64,000 nucleotides of DNA from Niveispirillum lacus (GCF_002251795.1 NZ_NOXU01000024.1:233805-297804); one strand, 5' to 3'; positions 8,958 to 17,522 are shown, counted from the stretch's first letter. Translations and numbers: made by a program. The notes: generated from the sequence alone by a model not told the origin.

Positions 8958-9901
8958 GCGTTTTCCCTCAGGTTTGTGCCGGCAGCCGCCCGGTCTTCGG
9001 GAACGGGGGGCGGTGCCTGTTCCTTGCGGTCGAGGTCGCGATGCGCCTCGCCCACCTTGTATCCCCGCTCCATCAGCCAACGGGCCAGATTGCAGGTAAT
9101 GAAAACCGATCGGTGGCGGCCGCCGGTGCAACCGATCGCGATGGTCAGGTAATGCTTGCCCTCCCGCACATAGCGGGGCAGCAAAGGTTCCAGAAGCCGG
9201 GTCAGATTACCGAAAAATTCGGCATAGTCCGGGTCGCGGGTAATGTAATCGGCCACCGGCTGGTCCATTCCGGTCAGGGGCCGCAAGTGTTTGTCCCAAT
9301 GCGGATTGTCCAGGAACCGCACGTCGAAGACCAGATCAGCCTCACGCGGGACGCCGTGACGGTAGGCAAAACTGGTGACGAAGATCGACAGGCCTGGCCC
9401 GCCATCCAACCGGAACAGCCCCGTCAGGTGACGCCGCGTGTCATGAACGGAAAAATTCGTGGTGTCCACCACCTCATCTGCGCTGTCGCGCAAGGGTTGC
9501 ATCAGCACCCGCTCGGTGGCGATCCCATCCAGAACCGGTCTGTCCAGCGCCATCGGGTGCGGGCGGCGGGTTTCGGTGTAACGCCGCTGCAAGGCATCGG
9601 CATGGGCATCCATGAACAGCAACCGCACCCGCAGGTCCGGACGCCCGCGCAGCAGCGATATCTGGGCCAGCAGCGCCTGGGTGTTGAAATCGCGGGTACG
9701 GCTATCAATGCCAATGACCAGCGGCCGATCATGCGGTTGGCTGACCAGGGGCTGCAACAAGGACAGGCGCAGATTATCCACCGCTTCGTAGCCAAGGTCC
9801 TCCAAGCATTTCATGGCCGTGGACAGGCCACTGCCGGACATGCCGGTAGCGACGACAATCGGCAGACGGCCATCGGGGCCCAGGCCGGTGGAACCGTTCA
9901 T
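8954..9901 (-). CDS. rapZ: RapZ / YvcJ family nucleotide-binding protein with altered Walker A
   Basis: 315 residues with the RapZ layout. An N-terminal P-loop region (residues 14-60, LEDLGYEAVDNLRLSLL) is followed by a C-terminal domain with GCTGGRHRSV. In E. coli RapZ is an RNase adapter controlling GlmZ and glucosamine-6-phosphate synthesis; alphaproteobacterial members sit in the regulatory PTS operon. The Walker A here reads GMSGSGLST, with L26 (codon CTG) where the family has Lys or often Arg. ATP/GTP binding may be altered. It overlaps hprK by 4 bases upstream and manX by 4 bases downstream. Confidence 0.93.
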   Translation of the reverse strand: MNGSTGLGPDGRLPIVVATGMSGSGLSTAMKCLEDLGYEAVDNLRLSLLQPLVSQPHDRPLVIGIDSRTRDFNTQALLAQISLLRGRPDLRVRLLFMDAHADALQRRYTETRRPHPMALDRPVLDGIATERVLMQPLRDSADEVVDTTNFSVHDTRRHLTGLFRLDGGPGLSIFVTSFAYRHGVPREADLVFDVRFLDNPHWDKHLRPLTGMDQPVADYITRDPDYAEFFGNLTRLLEPLLPRYVREGKHYLTIAIGCTGGRHRSVFITCNLARWLMERGYKVGEAHRDLDRKEQAPPPVPEDRAAAGTNLRENA

Positions 9902-10392
9902 GCCTGCCCCCCCTGGGTGGTGGCCGCGACCAGTTCCCGCCAGGAGGCTTCCCCCGGTACCAGTGGCCAGCCACGGGCGAAGGCGGCCATGGCCAGGCGC
10001 AGTTTGGCCGGGGTAGAGACATGAAACGGGTTCAAACAGATACGGGCTACGGCCACGCCGGCAATGACTTCAAACCCCGGATCGGGAAGCCGTTGCTCAT
10101 CTTCGCCGAGATCGACGATCAGGCCCAAAGGGGCCGCATCCAGAGCCGGCACCGGCAGCACACCCAGGCCACGAACCTCCATCAGGCCGGCTATGGAATG
10201 CGGGCAGCAGGCAGTCAGCCCCCCCTGCCCATCCATGATCAAGTCGACACGGTCATCAGCCACCAGACGCGCCCCGTTATCGATCAGGCGCAGCGCCAGA
10301 TCGGACTTGCCCGCACCTGACGGACCCCGCAGCAGCAGAGCGGTTCCATCGATCGCGACACAGCTTGCATGTATCTGAACCATGATCACCAA
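9898..10392 (-). CDS. hprK: Short HPr kinase/phosphorylase
   Basis: A 164-residue form holding only the catalytic C-terminal domain, as usual in alphaproteobacteria, against about 310 residues in Firmicutes. Walker A is GPSGAGKS (residues 23-30) and the HprK signature is MEVRGLGVLPV. It phosphorylates the regulatory serine of HPr, here S55 of the product of ptsH three genes downstream. It is first in the operon, with an ATGA-type overlap to rapZ. The start is 10392 or the second ATG at 10383. No chvG/chvI-like genes lie beside it; a TSUP transporter gene diverges upstream. Confidence 0.93.
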   Translation of the reverse strand: MVIMVQIHASCVAIDGTALLLRGPSGAGKSDLALRLIDNGARLVADDRVDLIMDGQGGLTACCPHSIAGLMEVRGLGVLPVPALDAAPLGLIVDLGEDEQRLPDPGFEVIAGVAVARICLNPFHVSTPAKLRLAMAAFARGWPLVPGEASWRELVAATTQGGQA

Positions 10393-10604
10393 CGGCAGGG
10401 ATCAAAGGTCCGGGCGGGCATAAAGCCGCCACCCATCCACACCATGCTCCGGCATCCCGGCCATCCCGCTCCCGAGTTTCACAGGAACAACCTTCTTAGC
10501 AAACGCGGGAGCAGGGAGCGAGGGTAATCGGCAGACGCACGTGTGCCGGACTGTCACCCGACACCGCCACTTCCCCCGCTCCTCTGTACCCCGTATCAGT
10601 ATCA

Positions 10605-11435
10605 ATGCGTCTCCCCATTGCCCAATGGTCGATCTTGCCCGAACTGCTGACCCCTGACCTCTTGGTCTTTCTGGCCTGTGCCGCACTGCTGGCCGGCTTC
10701 ATTGATGCCATTGCCGGCGGGGGTGGGCTCATCACCATTCCGGCGTTGCTGTCCACGGGCATGCCGCCCGCCGCCGCCCTGGCAACCAACAAGTTGCAGG
10801 GTAGTTTCGGGACCGCCATGGCCACCATCACCTTCTGGCGGGCAGGGCAGATCGAGCTGAAAGCCATGGCCTTCACCGTCGCCTGCGTCTTTGCCGGGTC
10901 AGCCGCAGGTACGCTGCTGGTGCGGATGACAGGTACCGGTTTCATGATGGCGCTGATCCCCATTCTGCTGGTCGCCATTGCTGTCTATTTCCTGTTCAGC
11001 CCGCGCGTGGGTGACGTGGAGGCGAAGGCCCGCATGACCCTGCCGGCCTTCAGCCTGACGGTCGGAATCGCGGTTGGCTTTTATGATGGGTTTTTCGGGC
11101 CGGGCACGGGCAGCTTCTTTGCGCTGGGCTGTGTGGCGCTGCTGGGCATGAATATGCGCCGCGCCACGGCCAACACCAAGCTGCTGAATTTCACCAGCAA
11201 TGTGGTCAGTCTGGGCGTCTTCGCCTTGGGGGGGCAGATTGTCTGGAAGGCCGGCCTGATCATGGCGCTAGCGCAGGTGATCGGTGCGTGGGCCGGCAGC
11301 CATGCTGCGCTGCGCTTTGGCACCAAGCTGGTACGACCGTTGCTGGTCATCGTCTGTCTGGGTATGACCATCCGATTGGTGGCGCAACCCGACCACCCTC
11401 TGTATCTTCTCGTCCGCGACCTGTTCGCCGCCTGA
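10605..11435 (+). CDS. TSUP (TauE/SafE) family exporter
   Basis: A 276-residue membrane protein with about eight hydrophobic segments in two halves. The family motif GFIDAIAGGGGLITIPALL (about residues 27-45) is followed by ATNKLQGSFG, and the second half has GFYDGFFGPGTGSF. TSUP proteins export small sulfur or organosulfur anions such as sulfite or sulfoacetate; the substrate cannot be read here. It is closely followed by moeB-like (9-bp gap) and dsrE-like genes, which points to sulfur chemistry. The first ATG at 10605 has no strong Shine-Dalgarno. Confidence 0.9.
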   Translation: MRLPIAQWSILPELLTPDLLVFLACAALLAGFIDAIAGGGGLITIPALLSTGMPPAAALATNKLQGSFGTAMATITFWRAGQIELKAMAFTVACVFAGSAAGTLLVRMTGTGFMMALIPILLVAIAVYFLFSPRVGDVEAKARMTLPAFSLTVGIAVGFYDGFFGPGTGSFFALGCVALLGMNMRRATANTKLLNFTSNVVSLGVFALGGQIVWKAGLIMALAQVIGAWAGSHAALRFGTKLVRPLLVIVCLGMTIRLVAQPDHPLYLLVRDLFAA

Positions 11436-11444
11436 GGAACTGTC

Positions 11445-12239
11445 ATGCGCGACCTCACCGACAGCCAGATCGACCGTTACGCCCGCCATATCATGCTGCG
11501 CGAGGTTGGCGGAAAGGGGCAGTCGACGCTATTATCCTCTTCCGCCCTGATCGTGGGTGCCGGGGGCCTGGGTGCACCGATGCTGCTGTATCTGGCCGCC
11601 GCCGGGGTGGGGCGTATTGGCATTGTCGATGATGATGTTGTGGATCTGTCGAACCTGCAACGCCAGGTGATCCATGACACCCTTGGCATCGGCGTCGCCA
11701 AGGTGGAGAGCGCAGCAGCCCGCATCGCCGCCATCAACCCTGATGTAAAGGTGGAGGTTCAAAAGACCCGCCTGAATCGGTCCAACGTGCTGGACATTAT
11801 CCGCGGTTATGATGTTGTGGCCGACGGTACCGACAATTTTGCCACACGCTTCTTGTTGAACGACGCCTGTTATCTGGCCGGCAAAACGCTGGTCAGTGCC
11901 GCCATGCTGCGCTTCGACGGGCAGCTATCCACCTTCAAGGCGCATCTGGGTGACCCGCACCCCTGCTACCGTTGCATTTTCCGCGAACCGCCGCCGCCCG
12001 GTATGATCCCATCCTGTTCCGAAGGCGGGGTGCTGGGTGCGCTGGCCGGCACCATGGGCAGTCTGCAGGCCGTAGAGGTGCTAAAGGAATTGCTGGCAAT
12101 CGGTGACAGCCTGTCCGGTCGTCTGCTGATGTATTCAGCGCTCGAGACCAGCTTTCGTACCGTAAAAATCCGCCGTGATCCGGACTGCCCTGTCTGTGGC
12201 ACGCACCCGACCTATCTGGACCTGTCTCACCATCAATGA
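11445..12239 (+). CDS. moeB: MoeB/ThiF-type adenylyltransferase (E1-like)
   Basis: 264 residues of the HesA/MoeB/ThiF family, which adenylates the C-terminal Gly-Gly of a sulfur carrier such as MoaD or ThiS. The nucleotide-binding motif is VGAGGLGAP, followed by IVDDDVVDLSNLQRQ and DGTDNFATRFLLND. The conserved cysteine region is PSCSEGGVLGALAG, and the zinc cysteines are CYRC and CPVC. There is no C-terminal rhodanese domain. No moaD, thiS or moaE is adjacent, so the partner carrier is elsewhere. A GAGGAA lies 7-12 bases before the ATG. The next gene is DsrE-like. Confidence 0.92.
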   Translation: MRDLTDSQIDRYARHIMLREVGGKGQSTLLSSSALIVGAGGLGAPMLLYLAAAGVGRIGIVDDDVVDLSNLQRQVIHDTLGIGVAKVESAAARIAAINPDVKVEVQKTRLNRSNVLDIIRGYDVVADGTDNFATRFLLNDACYLAGKTLVSAAMLRFDGQLSTFKAHLGDPHPCYRCIFREPPPPGMIPSCSEGGVLGALAGTMGSLQAVEVLKELLAIGDSLSGRLLMYSALETSFRTVKIRRDPDCPVCGTHPTYLDLSHHQ

Positions 12240-12260
12240 AACCACGCCGGGAGCGTCTGC

Positions 12261-12683
12261 ATGTCCGACGGTAAATGGGGTCTGGTTCTGGTGATCCAGT
12301 CCGGTGGTTATGACCGTGTGCATTATGCGCTGGTCACCGCCGCCGCCGCGGTTGCCACAGGCCGGCCGGTAACCCTGTTCTTCACAGGACGGGCCCTGCC
12401 GGCGCTGCTGGCGGGAGAAGGCTGGAAACGCCTGGATTTCTCTGACGACGGCACCAGCCCCGAGGCACGCGATGCCACTCTGGCCCTGCGGGGGGTTGGC
12501 ACCTTCGACGAATTGCTGACAGCGTGTGCAGAACTGGGCGTGACTTTCCTGGCCTGTGAGATGGGCTGGCGGGCGCTGGGCATCCGCGAACCATCCCTTC
12601 GCCCTGACCTGCATGTCGAAACCACAGGCATGGTCAGCCTGTTGGCTCAGGTGCGACAAGGGGACCATATGTTGTTTGTCTAA
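12261..12683 (+). CDS. DsrE-family protein
   Basis: A 140-residue alpha/beta protein resembling the DsrE/DsrF sulfur-relay fold. A beta strand LVLVIQSGGYD is followed by RVHYALVTAAAAVATGRPVTLFFT, then a conserved-looking cysteine, C99 in TFLACEMGWRALGI, similar to the ACxMSMD region of DsrE2-type proteins. A second cysteine is C89. Family members carry persulfide sulfur, but many are uncharacterised. It follows the moeB-like gene by 21 bp on the same strand and converges on rpoH. I infer a role in sulfur transfer. Confidence 0.82.
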   Translation: MSDGKWGLVLVIQSGGYDRVHYALVTAAAAVATGRPVTLFFTGRALPALLAGEGWKRLDFSDDGTSPEARDATLALRGVGTFDELLTACAELGVTFLACEMGWRALGIREPSLRPDLHVETTGMVSLLAQVRQGDHMLFV

Positions 12684-12719
12684 AGGGCCCCAGTCAGTCC
12701 TTTCGCACTCAGCCGCTTG

Positions 12720-13628
12720 TCAGGCCATCGCCATCACGCCCATCCGACGGCCCAGCGCCATCGGCGGCGGCAAGGTGGCAGCCTCGGCTTGGGCGCGGAC
12801 ACGGCGGACGACCTTTTTATAAGCGCCACTCTCGATCTGACGGATTCGCTCTTTGCTGACCCCATAATGACGGGCCAGGGTTTCCAGCGTGACCGGGTGG
12901 TCCGACAGGTTGCGAGCGGCAAAGACGTGCCGTTCTCGTTCCCCTAACTGGGTCAGCGCGTCCTTCATCAAGGCCCGACGGGCCTTCAGTTCGCTTTGGT
13001 CGACCAGCAACTCCTCAACACTTTCCCTCTCATCGGCCAGAAGGTCGATGGCTTCATGGTCGCCATCATCACCCACCGGCACATTCAACGAGGCGACTGG
13101 GGTGGCAAAACGGTGTTCCATCTCACGCACATCTTCGATGCTGACATCCAGGGTTGCCGCCACCTGCTGCGCCTCGGCATCACTCATCACCCGGTCATGG
13201 ATGCCCAGCCTGCGCTGAGTTTGACGCAGATTGAAGAACAGGCGCTTCAGCGTGGCGGTATTGCCGCCCTTCAACATCGACCAGTTATGCAGGACAAAGG
13301 ACTGAACCTCCGCCCGAATCCACCACAGCGCATAAGTCGCCAGCCGGAAACCACGAGTGGGGTCAAAACGCTGGACTGCCTTGATCAGCCCGATATTCGC
13401 CTCTGACACAAGATCGGCAACGGGCAGGCCGGAACGGGCATATTTGCCTGCGACCTTCACCGCCAGGCGCATATGGGATCGGACAAGCTGGTCGAAGGCG
13501 CGGCGATCCTGCCTTTCGGTCCAGTCGCGCGCCAATTGCGCCTCCTGTTCGGGCAGCAACATGGGATAACGGTTAGCCTGGGCCGTGAAAGTCCGCAGGA
13601 ACTCGGTGCTTTCGTTGTAACTGGCCAT
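12720..13628 (-). CDS. rpoH: RNA polymerase sigma-32 (RpoH) factor
   Basis: A 302-residue group 3-like sigma factor. Region 2 is about residues 45-120 (DLVSEANIGLIKAVQRFDPTRG and YALWWIRAEVQ). It is followed by the RpoH box LKRLFFNLR (about 128-135), which identifies the sigma-32 family. Region 4 carries LGERERHVF and the helix-turn-helix YGVSKERIRQIE (about residues 225-280). It drives heat-shock or related stress genes. Alphaproteobacteria often have two rpoH genes, and this may be the oxidative-stress type. GGGGAG lies 8 bases before the ATG. A palindrome of iron/peroxide-regulator type lies 57-73 bp upstream. Confidence 0.94.
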   Translation of the reverse strand: MASYNESTEFLRTFTAQANRYPMLLPEQEAQLARDWTERQDRRAFDQLVRSHMRLAVKVAGKYARSGLPVADLVSEANIGLIKAVQRFDPTRGFRLATYALWWIRAEVQSFVLHNWSMLKGGNTATLKRLFFNLRQTQRRLGIHDRVMSDAEAQQVAATLDVSIEDVREMEHRFATPVASLNVPVGDDGDHEAIDLLADERESVEELLVDQSELKARRALMKDALTQLGERERHVFAARNLSDHPVTLETLARHYGVSKERIRQIESGAYKKVVRRVRAQAEAATLPPPMALGRRMGVMAMA

Positions 13629-13684
13629 GGTCTTTCTCCCCGGACAGGGCGAGGCCGCAGCAGCGGCCGACCGCGCCTATCCTG

Positions 13685-13701
13685 CTTAGAATAATTCTAA
13701 G
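13685..13701 (-). promoter_or_regulatory. Irr/PerR-like operator upstream of rpoH
   Basis: CTTAGAATAATTCTAAG is a perfect 8-1-8 inverted repeat. It contains TTAGAA-N3-TTCTAA, the core of the Irr iron control element (TTTAGAA-N3-TTCTAAA), and differs by two bases from the PerR box. On the minus strand it overlaps a possible -10 (TATCTT) that lies 17 bp after TTGCGG. A Fur-superfamily repressor bound here would block rpoH transcription. Which regulator acts is inferred. Confidence 0.65.
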
Positions 13702-13834
13702 ATAGGGTGCCTATACCGGGGCCGCAAGCCCACCCTGGGTCATATCCACAAGAACATAGCGCCCCATGGCTGCCAGCAATGCTGAGTGTGCCCCCCCAAG
13801 AATGGGGGTGGAAGGTCCTGGCGGCGCGATCGGA

Positions 13835-15934
13835 TCAGGTGGCGGACAACGCGTCCAGCACAATGCCTTCTGTCAGGATCTGCGGCAGGATCACCGGTTC
13901 CAGCTTACCCGGCAGATACAGCAGGTAAAGCGGCACACCGCTGCGACCGTGGCTTTCCAGCACACGGGCGATGGTGGCATCGCGGTTCGTCCAGTCACCC
14001 TTCAGATAGGTAACACCTTTGTCCTTGAGCGCCTGCTTGACGGTGTCGGTCGACAGGGACGTGCGTTCATTGACCAGACAGGTGACACACCAGGCGGCGG
14101 TGAAATTGACAAAGACCGGCTTACCCTGGCCCCGCAGTTCCGCCACACGCGCCTCGCTCCATGGTTCATAGTCGGCACTGCCAGCCGTGTCTGTGCCACT
14201 GGCCGGGGCAGGAGCGGCAACAGGGGCCGCCGTGGTCGCGCCGGCCACGGCACCGCCCACTGCCAGCAGGGCGAGCACACTGCCCAGCGTTCGGCCCAAC
14301 CCGCCCGACAGGCGTGTCTGTCCATAGACCCAGGCGGCAAAGGCCAGCACCACCATACCGGCCAATACGGTCGCCAAGGCCGCCGGCCCCGCCTGGATCG
14401 ACAGGACCCAGACCAGCCAGGCGGCAGACGCATAAAGCGGAAACGCCAGAGCCTGCTTCACCCGCTCCATCCACAGACCGGGACGCGGCAGACGCCGGAG
14501 CAAGGCGGGGGAGAAGGACAGGGCTAGGAAAGGCAATGCCATGCCCAGCCCCAGGGCCAGGAACACCGACAGGGCCACCGGCCAGGACTGGGTGATGGCG
14601 TAGCCCAAGGCTGTGCCCATGAACGGGGCCGTACAGGGTGTGGCGACCACGGTGGCCAGGACACCGGTAAAGAAGCTACCGGCCAGCCCGTCACGCCCGG
14701 CCAATCCCTGCCCGACTCCCATCACCGACCCGCCCAGCGTAAATACGCCCGATAAGGACAGGCCGAGCAGCAGCATGACATAGGCCAGAATGGCGACGAC
14801 CAGCGGATCTTGTAGCTGAAAACCCCAGCCTATGGCGGCCCCACCGGCGCGCAGGGCCAGCAAGGCCCCAGCAACGACCGCAAAGCAGGTCAGCACACCC
14901 GCCGTATAAGCCACCCCATGCTGACGGGCATGGCCAGGTCCGTGCTGCATCAAAGCCAACGCCTTCATCGACAGCACGGGAAACACGCAGGGCATCAGGT
15001 TCAGCACAGCACCACCCAGCAAGGCCAGCAACAGCGCCATGGCCCAGCTTGTCTGTTCCGCCTCTCCTGGAACCGCAGCGCTGGCCGGGCCGATGGCGGC
15101 CGCCACCGCGAAGGCATGGTGCAGTTTCTGTCCGTCCAATTCCTCGGTAAAGGTAAGAACACCGGTAATGGGCGCCGGCGGCAAGGGGCCACCAGAAGCC
15201 AAGGACAGGCTTAATCCCTGGCTGTTAATGACCAAGGGCTGCGGCTCGTTCGATGCGGCCACCTTGTAATCATGCGGGAAGAAAAACGCGTCACTGATTT
15301 TCCCGCGATCCAGACCGGGGGCCGAAAGGGTCAAGCGGTGGGTCTTATCACCGGGCGACAGGATCGCCGGAAATGGGCTGGGTACCGGCAGACTGGCGCG
15401 CGCCTGGCTGAACAAGGCGGCGGCGTCTGGCTCGACCGGGGCGGCACTCCCGGCCACCACCGGGATATTGATCGACAGATCGGCCGATTCAGGGATGCAA
15501 ATATCCTCACAGACCAGCCAGTCCACTTTGGCATCCAACGTCACCGACTGCCCAGGCGTCGCTGTCGCCGGCACGGTCAGCGGGACCAGCAGATGCACCT
15601 GATCGGCATAACCAAAATTGACCAGCGGGCCGATGGCAAAGCGGCTGGGGGCGGGCCAGGTAATGGCGTCGGCCTTCCAACCTTCCGGCAGGGTCCATTT
15701 GATTTCTGTCGGGATGCCGCTGTCACCCGGATTGATCCAATAGGTGTGCCAGTGCGGGCGGATATTTTGGGTCAGGGCTGCCCATACTGTCTGTCCCGGT
15801 GCAACGCCTGCTGTTTCCAGCGTGATGAAGGTTTCCACATTCTCCGTGGCCGCCAGATTGGAGCGGACAGGTGCCGCCTGCACGGCACTGGCCAATACCA
15901 GGGCGGACAGAATGGAAAGGCCCAGTTTCTTCAT
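13835..15934 (-). CDS. DsbD/ScsB-type thiol:disulfide interchange protein
   Basis: A 699-residue membrane electron transporter that brings reducing power from cytoplasmic thioredoxin to the periplasm. The signal peptide MKKLGLSILSALVLASAVQA is followed by a large periplasmic alpha domain with a Cys pair (LVCEDICIPESADL, about residue 145). An eight-segment membrane domain carries NLMPCVFPVLSMKAL and ATPCTAPFMG. A C-terminal thioredoxin-like gamma domain has AAWCVTCLVNE. The long alpha domain is of the ScsB kind rather than classical DsbD. The start at 15934 gives the cleanest signal; 15946 is in frame. It is on the same strand as rpoH but separated by 206 bp. Confidence 0.92.
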   Translation of the reverse strand: MKKLGLSILSALVLASAVQAAPVRSNLAATENVETFITLETAGVAPGQTVWAALTQNIRPHWHTYWINPGDSGIPTEIKWTLPEGWKADAITWPAPSRFAIGPLVNFGYADQVHLLVPLTVPATATPGQSVTLDAKVDWLVCEDICIPESADLSINIPVVAGSAAPVEPDAAALFSQARASLPVPSPFPAILSPGDKTHRLTLSAPGLDRGKISDAFFFPHDYKVAASNEPQPLVINSQGLSLSLASGGPLPPAPITGVLTFTEELDGQKLHHAFAVAAAIGPASAAVPGEAEQTSWAMALLLALLGGAVLNLMPCVFPVLSMKALALMQHGPGHARQHGVAYTAGVLTCFAVVAGALLALRAGGAAIGWGFQLQDPLVVAILAYVMLLLGLSLSGVFTLGGSVMGVGQGLAGRDGLAGSFFTGVLATVVATPCTAPFMGTALGYAITQSWPVALSVFLALGLGMALPFLALSFSPALLRRLPRPGLWMERVKQALAFPLYASAAWLVWVLSIQAGPAALATVLAGMVVLAFAAWVYGQTRLSGGLGRTLGSVLALLAVGGAVAGATTAAPVAAPAPASGTDTAGSADYEPWSEARVAELRGQGKPVFVNFTAAWCVTCLVNERTSLSTDTVKQALKDKGVTYLKGDWTNRDATIARVLESHGRSGVPLYLLYLPGKLEPVILPQILTEGIVLDALSAT

Positions 15935-16016
15935 CACGGCAACCATGCAGGAGACACACCCTCCTTATGTAGTGCGGCCGATGGCGAACGGCCAGTGCCG
16001 GTTTGCCCCACAGCGA

Positions 16017-17078
16017 TCAGCCGCGATAGGGGTGATGAGTGCCACGTGGGTCTTCGACCCGCCACTCGCCATCGTCCCCCGTGGGGGTCAGATAGCTTTC
16101 GGTCAGGGGCACCTTTCCATGACCCCCGGGGATATCCAGGATATAGGTCGGCTGGCACAGGCCCGACACGTCGCCGCGCAGGGATTTCATCAAGGCGCGT
16201 CCCTGCGCCACCGTGGTACGGAAATGGCTGGTCCCCTTGGCCAGATCGCCATGGTTCAGGTGGTAAGGCTTGATGCGGTTGGCCACCATGGTACGGAAAG
16301 TGCGGGTCAGCGTCTCCACATCATCATTCACGCCGCGCATCAGCACGCTTTGCCCCAGCATGGGGATACCGGCATCGACCAACCGCGCAATGGCGGCTTT
16401 GCCTTCTTCGCCGAATTCCCGCCAATGATTGGAATGAAGCACAACCCAGGTCGCGATACGTCGCCCCTTGAGGGCAACAACCATCTCTGCGTCAACCCTC
16501 GCCGGGTCCACCACCGGCACGCGGGTATGAATACGCACCAGGCCCAGATGCGGAATGGCGTTCAGGCGCGCAATTATCTCCCCCATGCGCCGCGGCGACA
16601 GGATCATCGGGTCGCCCCCAGTCAGGATGACTTCCCAGATCTGCGGGTTGCCCGCGATATAGGCGATGGCAGCGTCCAATTCATCGGCGTTCAGGGCGTC
16701 CGACCCTGGGCCCACCATTTCGCGCCGGAAACAGAAGCGGCAATAGACCGGGCAGGCATGAACGGGTTTCAGCAGCACCCGGTCCTTATAGCGATGGACG
16801 ATACCCTTCACCGGGGTGAACGGATCATCCCCGATGGGATCGGCCAGTTCTTCGTCCCGTATCGCCAGTTCCCGTGCATCGGGCAGGAACTGTCGGGCTA
16901 CCGGATCGGAGGGATCGCTGGGATCAATCAGGTCAACGATGGTTGGTGTCACCGCTACCGCAAACTGGGCAGCCACCCGTTCCAGGGCCGGTAAAGACGA
17001 ACCGTCCACCAAACCGTGATCGGCCAGATCGCGGACATGGCGAAGGGTTTTGGGACGGGAAGCAGGATCGCGTGGCAT
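16017..17078 (-). CDS. KamA-family radical SAM aminomutase
   Basis: 353 residues of the lysine 2,3-aminomutase family. The radical SAM cluster motif is CPVYCRFCFRR (CxxxCxxC). PLP and substrate regions follow, with VILTGGDPMILS, RIHTRVPVVDP and KPYHLNHGDLAKGTSHFRT. Short members of this family include EpmB, which makes (R)-beta-lysine for elongation factor P; others act on free lysine. No efp or epmA gene is next to it, so the role is open. The start at ATG 17078 gives the normal length; the frame open to 17411 overlaps the divergent DUF1801 gene. Confidence 0.88.
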   Translation of the reverse strand: MPRDPASRPKTLRHVRDLADHGLVDGSSLPALERVAAQFAVAVTPTIVDLIDPSDPSDPVARQFLPDARELAIRDEELADPIGDDPFTPVKGIVHRYKDRVLLKPVHACPVYCRFCFRREMVGPGSDALNADELDAAIAYIAGNPQIWEVILTGGDPMILSPRRMGEIIARLNAIPHLGLVRIHTRVPVVDPARVDAEMVVALKGRRIATWVVLHSNHWREFGEEGKAAIARLVDAGIPMLGQSVLMRGVNDDVETLTRTFRTMVANRIKPYHLNHGDLAKGTSHFRTTVAQGRALMKSLRGDVSGLCQPTYILDIPGGHGKVPLTESYLTPTGDDGEWRVEDPRGTHHPYRG

Positions 17079-17171
17079 GATGGGACTTATGGGCGTCAAG
17101 ACGACCCGCCTGTCAAGCGGCGGGCGGGCGGGGCGGTCATGCTTGGTCGTCCAATGCTGGAGAAAAGGATC

Positions 17172-17522
17172 ATGGTGCAGTCCAAGGCCACCACCGTTGA
17201 AACCTATCTGGCAGAGGCGGACACCACTCGTCGGCCCTGGCTGGAGAAACTGCGCGATGTGGTGCGCAGCAACCTTCCCGGTCATGTGGAGGGCATGCAA
17301 TGGGGCATGGCCGTCTATACTGTCGACGGCAAGCCCATCATCGCCTTTGCCAGCCAGAAACAATACGTGTCGGTGTATCTGACCGGGGTGACGGTCCCTC
17401 CCGCATATCAAGAACCCTGGTCACGCCTTGATCATGGCAAGGGCTGTGTGCGGTTCCGCAAGGCTGAGAAGATCGAGTACGACCTTCTGGCAGCCATCCT
17501 GCGCGATGGGGGCAGGCTTTAA
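17172..17522 (+). CDS. DUF1801 domain protein
   Basis: A 116-residue protein of the DUF1801 / YdhG-like fold (VETYLAEADTTRRPWLEKLRDVVRSNLPG, ending in an iron-chaperone-like beta sheet AFASQKQYVSVYLTG). Members include a Bacillus frataxin-like protein, but most have no known function. The ATG at 17172 is preceded by AAAAGGA at 3-9 bases, so it is preferred over upstream in-frame ATGs. It is divergent from the KamA-family gene and ends 134 bp before the next gene; that gap shows nothing notable. Confidence 0.82.
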   Translation: MVQSKATTVETYLAEADTTRRPWLEKLRDVVRSNLPGHVEGMQWGMAVYTVDGKPIIAFASQKQYVSVYLTGVTVPPAYQEPWSRLDHGKGCVRFRKAEKIEYDLLAAILRDGGRL

